13,681 bases of DNA from Acidilobaceae archaeon (GCA_027081695.1 JALWJI010000129.1:1-13681); one strand, 5' to 3'; numbered from the stretch's first letter, positions 7,375-13,681 are shown. Notes: generated from the letters alone by a model not told the origin. Made by a program: numbers and translations.

Positions 7375-7928
7375 CTCTTGAAGGGCTTCTTAACGTAGCG
7401 TCTCCACGCACTGATCACGCCATGTAGTCTGTCGAAGACAACAGTTTCCTCCGGCGTTAGTCTATCTCTTAGCCCGCCCTCATCCGTGGTAGCGAGACGT
7501 ATTATCTTCATAAGACGTGCCTCCGCAAGCTCGCTTAGATTCTTCTCTAGTATTTCTCTATCTTTTACAAACATGTGGCTAGGATTCTCTCTAATCAATT
7601 CGTCTAGCTTCTTTACTAGTTCGAAGGATTTAGGATAGAAGTCCTGGGGAAGGGGAACTATCTGGTTGGCAGCGGTTTTTCTCTTCTCCTTGTAATGAAA
7701 CATGTTTATTGTATCCAGATCTAGATCCTGGTCCTTGATCTCCACTATACCTTTTTCTTCTAGAAGCTTTGCCTGCCACCTAGGAAGGTCTAGTTCGTCT
7801 CCTTTCCTGACGCGTATAAGGCCGGCTGGGGTAGGGATAGGGTTTTCTATGTTTGAGAGTATTATTACTCTAACCAGTCTTGACTGGTAGTCTATTGATA
7901 TCAGCTCTAGTTGTAGATCGATATCCAA
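7371..7928 (-). CDS. gins23: GINS complex subunit Gins23
   Basis: A 185-residue protein read as the Gins23 subunit of the archaeal GINS complex, which joins MCM (and a GAN/RecJ-like partner) in the CMG-like helicase. The order of parts decides between paralogues. A small beta domain comes first (about 17-65, including IPTPAGLIRVRKGDELDLPRW) and the helical A domain second (about 95-175), the B-A order of Gins23; Gins51 has A-B. Adjacency to mcm supports this, as the same pair occurs in Saccharolobus. The start is TTG (7928-7926), with GGTG about nine bases upstream; there is no early in-frame ATG. The stop overlaps the mcm start. Overall sequence conservation in GINS is low, so the call leans partly on context. 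Confidence 0.85.
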   Translation of the reverse strand: MDIDLQLELISIDYQSRLVRVIILSNIENPIPTPAGLIRVRKGDELDLPRWQAKLLEEKGIVEIKDQDLDLDTINMFHYKEKRKTAANQIVPLPQDFYPKSFELVKKLDELIRENPSHMFVKDREILEKNLSELAEARLMKIIRLATTDEGGLRDRLTPEETVVFDRLHGVISAWRRYVKKPFKR

Positions 7929-7932
7929 GAGT

Positions 7933-7965
7933 CCGGCACCACATAGTGTTTAGTGTAGCCGGCAC
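7933..7965. promoter_or_regulatory. nested direct repeats just upstream of gins23
   Basis: CCGGCAC occurs at 7933-7939 and again at 7959-7965, enclosing two copies of TAGTGT at 7944-7949 and 7951-7956. The block lies 5 to 37 bases before the gins23 start, in its leader or core promoter. The copy nearest the gene includes the probable SD (GGTG on the minus strand). It may be an operator or leader element; the repeats are short. Confidence 0.3.
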
Positions 7966-8025
7966 TGATAAGGTGAAAGGGAGAGACCCAACCGTAACTA
8001 TCCATTAAGGCACTGTATCTGCACA

Positions 8026-8060
8026 CTAATAATAGACCTGGAAGACTAGTCTATTATTAG
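8026..8060. repeat. perfect 12-bp inverted repeat between gins23 and rfcS
   Basis: CTAATAATAGAC (8026-8037) and GTCTATTATTAG (8049-8060) are exact reverse complements separated by 11 bases. The element sits near the middle of the roughly 200-base divergent region, 98 bases before gins23 and 69 before rfcS. It could be an operator shared by both replication operons or a cruciform/hairpin-forming element. On the plus strand the right arm is also AT-rich enough to overlap a promoter box. No T-run follows either arm, so a terminator is unlikely. Confidence 0.9.
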
Positions 8061-8128
8061 ATGGAACACTTACAATAGATAGAGTGGAGGAAAGAGGAAT
8101 AATTTGAACCATGTGAAGGTGAAGTAAT

Positions 8129-9112
8129 TTGAGCACCGCATTCGACATCCTCTGGGTAGAGAAATACAGGCCTAGAAGCCTAGATGAGATAGTCAACCAA
8201 GAAGAAATAGTAAACAGGCTCAAAACATTCGTAAAGAACAAGAACATGCCTCATCTACTATTCGCAGGGCCAGCCGGAACAGGAAAAACGACGGCTGCTC
8301 ATGCACTCGCACACGATCTCTACGGAGAGTATTATAGACAATACATGCTAGAACTAAACGCCAGTGATGAGAGAGGAATCGGTGTAATAAGAGAAAAGGT
8401 CAAGGAATTCGCCCGAAGCCGTACACCCCCAGACATTCCATTCAAGATAATACTGTTAGACGAAGCAGACAACATGACCGCAGACGCCCAGCAAGCCTTA
8501 AGGAGACTTATGGAGCTATACTCAGTATCTACACGATTCATTCTAATAGCTAACTATCCCTCAAAGATTATAGATCCTATCCAGAGCAGATGCGCGTTCT
8601 TCAGATTCCAGCCACTAAAGAAAGACGATGTAGTAGCCAGACTCAAATACATAGCGGACAACGAAGGAGTAGAATACGATCCGGAAGCACTAGAAACAAT
8701 ATACGAGATAAGTGAAGGAGACATGAGGAAAGCGATCAACGTACTACAAGCAGCCGCGGCGCTAGGCAAAGTGACCGTAGAAACAGTATTCAAAGTAGTA
8801 GGAATGGCCAAGCCAAAAGAAGTAAGACAAATGATAAAGACAGCATTGAACGGAGACTTCACGGGAGCAAGAGCCCTTCTCAGAAAACTAATGATCGAGT
8901 ACGGACTAAGCGGAGAAGACATAGTCAAGCAAATACACAGAGAGATATTCAGCAACGAGATAGACATCCCAGAAGACCTCAGAATACTAATCGCAGACTA
9001 CATAGGAGAAATACACTTTAGACTCGTCGAAGGCAGCGACGACGACATCCAGCTAAGCGCCCTACTAGCCTGGATGTCGCTAGTAGGAAGAAAGCTAGGT
9101 GTATCAGGTTGA
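8129..9112 (+). CDS. rfcS: replication factor C small subunit (clamp loader)
   Basis: A 327-residue AAA+ ATPase that, with RfcL, forms the heteropentamer that loads PCNA onto primed DNA. It shows the RFC box WVEKYRP (9-15), Walker A AGPAGTGKTT (46-55), Walker B LLDEAD (109-114), sensor 1 region ANYPSK (141-146), the SRC arginine finger (153-155) and sensor 2 GDMRKAIN. Length is normal for the family. The start is TTG8129, with AAGGTGA (8116-8122) six bases upstream; no usable ATG lies nearby. Codon choice is strongly A/C-ending with AGA/AGG for arginine. The stop TGA overlaps the TTG start of rfcL (TTGA), so the pair is an operon with coupled translation. Confidence 0.97.
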   Translation: MSTAFDILWVEKYRPRSLDEIVNQEEIVNRLKTFVKNKNMPHLLFAGPAGTGKTTAAHALAHDLYGEYYRQYMLELNASDERGIGVIREKVKEFARSRTPPDIPFKIILLDEADNMTADAQQALRRLMELYSVSTRFILIANYPSKIIDPIQSRCAFFRFQPLKKDDVVARLKYIADNEGVEYDPEALETIYEISEGDMRKAINVLQAAAALGKVTVETVFKVVGMAKPKEVRQMIKTALNGDFTGARALLRKLMIEYGLSGEDIVKQIHREIFSNEIDIPEDLRILIADYIGEIHFRLVEGSDDDIQLSALLAWMSLVGRKLGVSG

Positions 9113-10521
9113 ATAAACACCACAAGAAAATACCCTGGATAATAAAATACAGGCCCAGGACAGTAGAAGAAGTAGTAAACCAAGAAGAAGCCAAGAGACT
9201 ACTCACAACCTGGCTCTCTGCATGGGCGTCAGGAAAAAAGCCAGCCAAGAGAGCAGCACTATTATACGGTCCGCCTGGAGTAGGAAAAACCAGCCTAGTA
9301 GAAGCACTAGCAAGAGAATACAACTTTGAACTACTAGAACTCAACGCCAGCGACTACAGAAGTGCATACGCCATTAGAAGAACAGTAGGAGTCGCCGCAT
9401 TTAAGAAGGCACTCTTCGGTAAAGGAATAATAATACTCCTAGACGAGATAGACGGCGTCGCTACAAGAGAAGACGCAGGAGGACTACAAGAACTGCTAAA
9501 AATAATCCCAGAGACCAATAACCCGATAATAATGACGGCCAACGATCCATGGAAAGACCAGCTACGACCACTACGAGACAAGGTGCTCCTAGTACAATTC
9601 AAACAACTAAGCATGACCCAGGTAATGGGCGTCCTACAAAGGATCTGCGAGAAAGAACGCTTAGAGTGCGAAAGAGAAGCCCTACGATTAATAGCACAGC
9701 TAAGCCAGGGAGACCTACGAGCAGCGATAAACGATCTAGAAGCTATCGCCGAGGGATACGGGAAAGTAACCCTAGCTCTCGCGAAAGCCATACTTAGGGG
9801 ACGAGAGAAAAAGAGCGATATTTGGAGGACGCTTAACCAAGTATTCTATGCGAAAGCAGCATGGATGGCGAAGCGTGCAGTAACGAATAGCGAGGAAGAC
9901 TATGAGACGCTTATGGCTTGGATAAATGATAATATTCCACGCAAATATGAGGAGCCCGGAGACCTATACAGGGCATATGATGCTCTATCACGAGCATCTC
10001 TATTCCTATCAAGGGCCAAGTTCAAGGGATACTGGAGCCTACTAAGCTACGTCTTCGACCTGATCGGTCCAGGAATAACATACGCCCGGAAAGAAGGAAG
10101 CATTCTAAAACTAAGATACTCTTATCCCGAGCGGATAAAACTCATGGCCTCACTAAGGGAAGTACGGCAAATCAGAGAATCACTAGCTCAGAAACTAGCA
10201 AGCCGCCTGCTAGTCTCAAAATCGACCGTGAAGAACGATATACTACCAATACTACAAACAATATTCAGATATAGTAAAGATCTAACCTATCCTGCACGCC
10301 TCGTACTAGGATACGAGCTAACAAAAGAAGAAGTAAAATACCTAGCAGGCAATAAAGCCGAAGAAATCATAGAACTCGCAGAGAAAATAAAGCGAACAAG
10401 ACGTATACCACGAGAACCAGAACGCGAAGAAGTACGAGAAGCTCCACGTGAACAGAAACGAGCCCCAAAGAAAAAGAAACAGGAGAGAAAAGGAAAGACA
10501 CTAGACATGTTCTTCAGCTAA
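9109..10521 (+). CDS. rfcL: replication factor C large subunit (clamp loader)
   Basis: A 470-residue partner of RfcS. It has the N-terminal RFC box KYRPR, Walker A GPPGVGKT (54-61), Walker B LLDEID (110-115), and the alpha-helical collar. A highly charged Arg/Glu/Lys tail starts near residue 425 and ends in TLDMFFS, a PIP-box-like PCNA-binding end whose usual first Gln is replaced by Gly. The start is TTG9109 overlapping the rfcS stop, with AGGTG about nine bases upstream. The last four bases overlap the stop of moaC on the opposite strand. Codon style changes within about 9800-9990, where T-ending codons become common, then returns to the A/C style. Confidence 0.97.
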   Translation: MNKHHKKIPWIIKYRPRTVEEVVNQEEAKRLLTTWLSAWASGKKPAKRAALLYGPPGVGKTSLVEALAREYNFELLELNASDYRSAYAIRRTVGVAAFKKALFGKGIIILLDEIDGVATREDAGGLQELLKIIPETNNPIIMTANDPWKDQLRPLRDKVLLVQFKQLSMTQVMGVLQRICEKERLECEREALRLIAQLSQGDLRAAINDLEAIAEGYGKVTLALAKAILRGREKKSDIWRTLNQVFYAKAAWMAKRAVTNSEEDYETLMAWINDNIPRKYEEPGDLYRAYDALSRASLFLSRAKFKGYWSLLSYVFDLIGPGITYARKEGSILKLRYSYPERIKLMASLREVRQIRESLAQKLASRLLVSKSTVKNDILPILQTIFRYSKDLTYPARLVLGYELTKEEVKYLAGNKAEEIIELAEKIKRTRRIPREPEREEVREAPREQKRAPKKKKQERKGKTLDMFFS

Positions 10522-10970
10522 ATAGAACCCTTTATCTTACTAACAACGCGTATATCAGTAATCCTCGTTACAGGATACTGTCCCGCCTCATCCTTCTCAT
10601 ATTTCTTAACCATGTCCCATATCGCTAGGAGAGCGGCTGATACACCTGCTAGCGCCTCCATTTCAACCCCTGTCTCAGCCTTTGTCTTTACCCTAACCCT
10701 CACTACTATGGAATCATTGTTGTAGGAGAATTCTACTCTTACACCGTGAATAGGTATGGGGTGACACAACGGTATTAGTTCTGGAGTCTTCTTGACGGCT
10801 AGTATAGCGGCGACAGAGGCTACAGACTCGACATCTCCTTTCTCGACCTTTCCCTCCATGACAAGTTTGACGGTAGAGGGTTTGAGTATTATGCGTCCTT
10901 CTGCTATAGCTTCACGATATACAGGTTTCTTCTCCGTTATATCTATCATTTTGACATTGCCAGAAGCCAT
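10518..10970 (-). CDS. moaC: MoaC, cyclic pyranopterin monophosphate synthase
   Basis: A 150-residue enzyme of molybdenum/tungsten cofactor synthesis. With MoaA it converts GTP, through the cyclic dihydro-GTP intermediate, into cyclic pyranopterin monophosphate in the cytosol. Family signatures are MIDITEK near the N-terminus, the loop LIPLCHPIP with the conserved His, KTKAETGVEMEAL, and AIWDMVKKYEKD holding the conserved catalytic Asp and Lys. I chose ATG10970 because GGTGA (10983-10979) is eight bases upstream. A TTG five codons earlier with its own GAGGAG is possible but would lengthen the protein beyond the family's usual start. It follows the winged-helix gene by 57 bases on the same strand. 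No other Moa gene is seen here. Tungsten or molybdenum enzymes would be the end users. Confidence 0.95.
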   Translation of the reverse strand: MASGNVKMIDITEKKPVYREAIAEGRIILKPSTVKLVMEGKVEKGDVESVASVAAILAVKKTPELIPLCHPIPIHGVRVEFSYNNDSIVVRVRVKTKAETGVEMEALAGVSAALLAIWDMVKKYEKDEAGQYPVTRITDIRVVSKIKGSI

Positions 10971-11027
10971 TAAGATAGTCACCAAGATACTCCTCTAGGG
11001 TTATTGTTCGGGAAATAGGTCTTACGT

Positions 11028-11288
11028 TCATAGACTATCTAGTTCTCGCAGGATATCTCTAAGGGCAGCGATGCGGGGATCTGTAAGGTTCGCTACATAG
11101 ACTCTCAGTCTCCCGTATTTTCTTTCTTCAACTATGCCTAGCTCCTCTAGAACCTTCATGTGGTGCTGTACTTGTTTGTGGTGGAGACCTGTTTCTCGAA
11201 CTATTCTTGTTACGTTGGCTTGTCCTTCTTCGAGTAGGTATCTTAGTATTCTTATCCTGCCGGGGCTACAGAGCTTCTCGAGATCCAA
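11028..11288 (-). CDS. small ArsR-type winged-helix DNA-binding protein
   Basis: An 86-residue single-domain regulator. The N-terminus LEKLCSPGRIRILRYLLEEG and the helix-turn-helix NVTRIVRETGLHHKQVQHHMKVLEELGIVEE are typical of ArsR-like winged helices. The wing is RKYGRLRVY, followed by a short C-terminal helix suited to dimerisation. There are no extra cysteines forming a metal site apart from C7. The start is TTG (11288-11286), with a strong SD GGAGGAT about eight bases upstream that directly follows the stop of the orc1/cdc6 gene. The two genes are 13 bases apart and surely co-transcribed. A role in regulating that operon, or acting with the Orc1/Cdc6 protein, is inference. Confidence 0.85.
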   Translation of the reverse strand: MDLEKLCSPGRIRILRYLLEEGQANVTRIVRETGLHHKQVQHHMKVLEELGIVEERKYGRLRVYVANLTDPRIAALRDILRELDSL

Positions 11289-11301
11289 TTTACGGATCCT
11301 C

Positions 11302-12510
11302 CTAGCTCATAAGGATTTTTTCTAGTAATTCTACTAGGTGCTGGGCGGGTATCTCGGGGGCTAGTCTGAGGAGTGTTGTTCTTCCCCGCATACCTTTACC
11401 GCTTGGCTTAGCTTCTATTAGTCCTATAGCATCTAGTTTCCTCATATATAGGTTGAATTGTGTGTGTCCTCTAGGATTCTCGCCATAGATTCGTGCGAGG
11501 TACTCGTATTTTTCTCGGACCTCTCCCGTGGTCGCGTAGGACTTCTTGTCTCTGCTGAGCATTGCTACAGCTAATAATAGTAGGAGTTCGTGTTTCTGGA
11601 GCGACCTTAGCTGTGCCTCGTTTATGTTTGCAACTGCGTCTTGGGACAGTGCAAACCTGACGTGCTCTTCTGTTATCCGGTGTTCTCCCATAGCTTCAGC
11701 TGTTTCGGCCGCTATTCTTAATGCTATTATTGCTTTTCTGGCGCTTCCCTCGGGCCGTCCATTGCCGTCTACTCCGTAGAACTCTGCTATTGTCCAGAGA
11801 AGGTCTGGATCCCATACTCCAGGGTATAAGCCTTGTTGTGCTCGTTGCTCTAGTATCGTGTAGAGTTCCTCGGTAGTATAAGGTTTCAAGTGTAGTCTTA
11901 GTCCTATCTGTGATTCTACTTGTGGTAGTTTTTCTTTTAGATAGCTTAGAACGGTGAAATCTTGTGCTACTAGTAGATAGTTTATTCTACTTGTATTATC
12001 TGGTGAGGGGACTTGCTCGTGTATTCGTAGGAGGATATAGAGTTGTTCCTCGTCTACTCTTGGGGATTTTATGAGTTGTTGGAACTCGTCTAGTATGACT
12101 AGTAGGTAGAGGTCGCGTCTATAGAGTGTGTCTACTATTGCTTTTAGTGCTTCGAGCGGGGAGGATCCTCTTACAGATAGTTTTGGGGCTACTTGTGAGG
12201 CTAGCACTGTGAGTATTTCTAGTATGGAGGGGACAGTATAGAGGTTAACATAGGCTACTGCGAAGTTGATTCCACGTGTGTATGCGAATTCTTTTAGTTT
12301 ATTGCCTACGTATTTTGCTAGTGTGGTTTTTCCTATTCCTACTCGTCCTATAGAACCATAGATTAGTGTTATGTCTGAGGAGCTTGTGTTTGTTGATAGT
12401 TTCATCATATAACGTTTGAGTAAGAATTCTGCTTCCTTGTCTCGTACGTGGAGTTGTGGGGGTATGTATGTTTCGTCGAATACCATTGGGTTCTTAATGA
12501 TAGTTGGCAT
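11302..12510 (-). CDS. divergent Orc1/Cdc6-family AAA+ protein
   Basis: About 402 residues of the archaeal Orc1/Cdc6 family, with an AAA+ ATPase followed by a C-terminal winged helix (region GEVREKYEYLARIYG to TLLRLAP). Numbering from GTG12519: Walker A GRVGIGKT (58-65), set a few residues further from the usual 'YG' than normal; Walker B LLVILDEFQQL (139-149), with Phe in place of the common Val/Ile-Asp; sensor 1 VAQD instead of SND; RLHLKPYT (208-215); sensor 2 GSARKAI (258-264, R261). The changes suggest a paralogue such as Orc1-2, which in Saccharolobus acts in the DNA-damage response, rather than the main initiator. The ATG at 12510 with GGAAGTGA five bases upstream is a better start than GTG12519. 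The gene is followed by the winged-helix gene. Confidence 0.87.
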   Translation of the reverse strand: MPTIIKNPMVFDETYIPPQLHVRDKEAEFLLKRYMMKLSTNTSSSDITLIYGSIGRVGIGKTTLAKYVGNKLKEFAYTRGINFAVAYVNLYTVPSILEILTVLASQVAPKLSVRGSSPLEALKAIVDTLYRRDLYLLVILDEFQQLIKSPRVDEEQLYILLRIHEQVPSPDNTSRINYLLVAQDFTVLSYLKEKLPQVESQIGLRLHLKPYTTEELYTILEQRAQQGLYPGVWDPDLLWTIAEFYGVDGNGRPEGSARKAIIALRIAAETAEAMGEHRITEEHVRFALSQDAVANINEAQLRSLQKHELLLLLAVAMLSRDKKSYATTGEVREKYEYLARIYGENPRGHTQFNLYMRKLDAIGLIEAKPSGKGMRGRTTLLRLAPEIPAQHLVELLEKILMS

Positions 12511-12527
12511 GTTCTTCACTTCCGTCT

Positions 12528-12562
12528 AGCTATGGATATTTTTTCAGCTATTTAGTGGATAT
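12528..12562. promoter_or_regulatory. paired repeats in the promoter of the orc1/cdc6 gene
   Basis: AGCTATGGATAT (12528-12539) recurs at 12546-12562 as AGCTA-TTTAG-TGGATAT, the same two halves split by five bases. The copies start 18 bases apart and end just before the SD and ATG of the gene read on the minus strand. They could be an operator for self-regulation by the Orc1/Cdc6 protein or by its winged-helix partner. Confidence 0.3.
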
Positions 12563-12570
12563 ATTCGTAA

Positions 12571-12598
12571 TACCATAAAAATATACACACAAACAAAA
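12571..12598 (-). promoter_or_regulatory. T-rich stretch: terminator of the THUMP gene and/or TATA region of orc1/cdc6
   Basis: Right after the stop of the upstream gene the minus strand reads GATTTTGTTTG and then TATATTTTTATGG. Archaeal termination uses T-runs, so this may end the endonuclease III-THUMP transcript. TATATTTTTA is also a fair TATA box, giving a start near 12552 and a leader of about 40 bases for the next gene. The two roles can coexist. Confidence 0.3.
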
Positions 12599-13135
12599 TC
12601 ACTCCTTACACACAGACAAAGGTAACACAAGTTGACAACCATAATTACAAGATCGAACACAGCCAAGAACAAGTCCAACAGTATTCAAGGACATAGATTC
12701 AATAACAAGCATATATGAACCCTTACGCGAGACTATACATCCAGAATTCCTGATGATCTCTTCAACCTTGCTTCGACCTATAGCTCCCCGACAACTACTT
12801 CTCAGTTTGAGGCGAAACCTTACCCTTAACGGATCACCACAACGCCTCTCCATGTAACTCCTCAGCTTGTCCTCTAATTCAGCACATGAAACACATCCAT
12901 CAAAAAAGAAAAGATACCTAATAAACGAATACTCGTACCTTCTAACAAGGTCGAGCAACCTCTCAATCGTAGAACCGGAATAAACCGCGAATACCCCACT
13001 AGCAACTTTACTAACTTCATACTTATCAATACCGGCCAATACATCGTACAGTTCTTCAAGAGCCCAGTATTCTCTTCCTTCCTTAGCTACCATCACTAGC
13101 TTCGGGCACTCGGGCAACATTTCTTCAATGGACAT
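12599..13135 (-). CDS. Cys-rich THUMP-domain-like RNA-binding protein
   Basis: About 178 residues. The overall plan resembles the small archaeal THUMP proteins related to Tan1, which bind tRNA: an N-terminal ferredoxin-like part, then a THUMP-like half ending in a run of the type 'ig.skveeii...V.r...yml.Ie....ntvGlvlG'. The assignment is by pattern, not by a clear signature motif. It is unusually rich in cysteine (ten), including a CVSC pair and GCVRSCNYGC near the C-terminus, so a metal site or disulfides are possible. I prefer ATG13135, which has AAGGTG six bases before it; a GTG at 13144 lies inside that SD. The start overlaps the end of the endonuclease III gene by 40 bases, so they form an operon. 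tRNA modification would be the natural role, but this is inference. Confidence 0.6.
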   Translation of the reverse strand: MSIEEMLPECPKLVMVAKEGREYWALEELYDVLAGIDKYEVSKVASGVFAVYSGSTIERLLDLVRRYEYSFIRYLFFFDGCVSCAELEDKLRSYMERRCGDPLRVRFRLKLRSSCRGAIGRSKVEEIIRNSGCIVSRKGSYMLVIESMSLNTVGLVLGCVRSCNYGCQLVLPLSVCKE

Positions 13136-13681
13136 ATCTCGCACCTTGGATTCCGGGCTCTACAAATCGACCTGCCAAACGATATAATTAACTTATGTGC
13201 TTTCTCATAATCAACAGTGTCACCGAAGAAATCCGCTAGACTAGAAGACACAAGTTTATATGATACGGAAGGCTTGCTAACTAGACCCCATCTCCATGCA
13301 ATCCTCCGGGCATGAGTATCTACAGGAAACACGCGGACTCCTCGATAAAACGATAAAAATACATCCACTGTCTTAGGCCCTATTCCTTTTATCTTAGATA
13401 GCTCCTCCCTCAGGAGCCCAGGGTCTGTTTCAACAAGGTATCGTGTTCCTCCCTTCTCTATCAAAAACTTCGACAACCTAAGAATAGTCTCAGTTTTTCT
13501 CCTATATCCGCCCGATATCCGGATAGCGTCCATTATCCTTTCAGCGCCCACACGGAGAAAGTCTTCTGGAGTAGATCCAATAGAGAGGAGGCTCCGTAGA
13601 GCCCGAATACTATTTTTATCATTAGTATTCTGGCTCAGTATAATCGCTACAAGAGCTAGGAAAGGATCCTTCTCCGCCTCA
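13096..13681 (-). CDS. nth: endonuclease III-type base-excision DNA glycosylase (partial, 5' end outside window)
   Basis: The last 194 residues or so of an HhH-GPD glycosylase that removes oxidised pyrimidines and nicks the abasic site. The frame is open to the window edge and includes DPFLALVAIILSQNTNDKN, the conserved first helices of the family, so only about 20-40 residues are missing and the internal GTG at 13551 is not the start. The helix-hairpin-helix KGIGPKT carries the catalytic Lys, and VDTHARR the catalytic Asp. The C-terminus has the four cysteines of the 4Fe-4S site in the spacing C-x6-C-x2-C-x5-C. It overlaps the downstream THUMP-like gene. Confidence 0.93.
   Translation of the reverse strand, partial: EAEKDPFLALVAIILSQNTNDKNSIRALRSLLSIGSTPEDFLRVGAERIMDAIRISGGYRRKTETILRLSKFLIEKGGTRYLVETDPGLLREELSKIKGIGPKTVDVFLSFYRGVRVFPVDTHARRIAWRWGLVSKPSVSYKLVSSSLADFFGDTVDYEKAHKLIISFGRSICRARNPRCEICPLKKCCPSARS

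Noticed and set aside
7971..8015. SD-like AGGTGA on the plus strand as the start of a small gene between gins23 and rfcS
   Set aside because: No start codon at proper distance; a frame from the GTG inside it stops after 12 codons.
12511..12598. Replication origin next to the orc1/cdc6 gene
   Set aside because: The gap is only about 80 bases. I see no origin recognition box or mini-ORB (TTTCCACTGGAAA-like) there or in the other gaps. The TTTCCACT at 1832-1839 matches only half of one.

Overview
The window looks like a piece of a hyperthermophilic crenarchaeal chromosome, most like the Desulfurococcales/Pyrodictiaceae side of the phylum. I cannot name a genus. The evidence is the gene content: an archaeal MCM with an H-C3 zinc site, Gins23, Hel308, two-subunit archaeal RFC and an Orc1/Cdc6 paralogue. 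The style also fits: GAGGTGA-type ribosome binding sites, TATA-like boxes, heavy use of AGA/AGG, CTA and ATA codons, many TTG starts and very tight gene packing. Base composition is intermediate by eye.

Layout, left to right. A tRNA-Val(CAC) (21-98) is followed by about 240 bases with no intact gene, which hold a possible decayed AbrB-like reading frame. A thioredoxin-fold protein (minus strand) and a ZIP metal transporter (plus strand) diverge from a shared intergenic region. Next is a saccharopine-dehydrogenase-family oxidoreductase (1967-3067), whose leader carries a perfect 15-bp inverted repeat and a possible overlapping upstream ORF.

The core (3059-10521) is a replication-fork block. 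On the minus strand gins23-mcm-hel308 reads as one operon: gins23 and mcm share a 4-base overlap, and hel308 follows 56 bases later. On the plus strand rfcS-rfcL diverges from gins23 and also has a 4-base overlap. The roughly 200-base divergent promoter region holds a perfect 12-bp inverted repeat. The products are parts of one machine: MCM and Gins23 belong to the CMG-like helicase, RFC loads the PCNA clamp, Hel308 remodels stalled forks. RfcL and Hel308 both end in a PIP-box-like tail suited to PCNA binding.

The right side is all on the minus strand. A partial endonuclease III (cut by the window edge) overlaps a Cys-rich THUMP-like protein. A divergent Orc1/Cdc6 paralogue follows, coupled to a small ArsR-type winged-helix protein, and then moaC (molybdopterin synthesis), which converges on rfcL. 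Having Orc1/Cdc6, gins23, mcm and rfc close together matches the cluster I recall from Saccharolobus solfataricus (cdc6-2, gins23, mcm, rfcS/L). I therefore read this as a conserved replication/repair neighbourhood rather than an accessory island. I see no CRISPR array, insertion sequence, prophage gene or recognisable origin recognition box. The most interesting unexplained signals are in the non-coding gaps: two perfect inverted repeats, paired direct repeats before cdc6 and before gins23, and the near-exclusive TTG starts of the replication genes.
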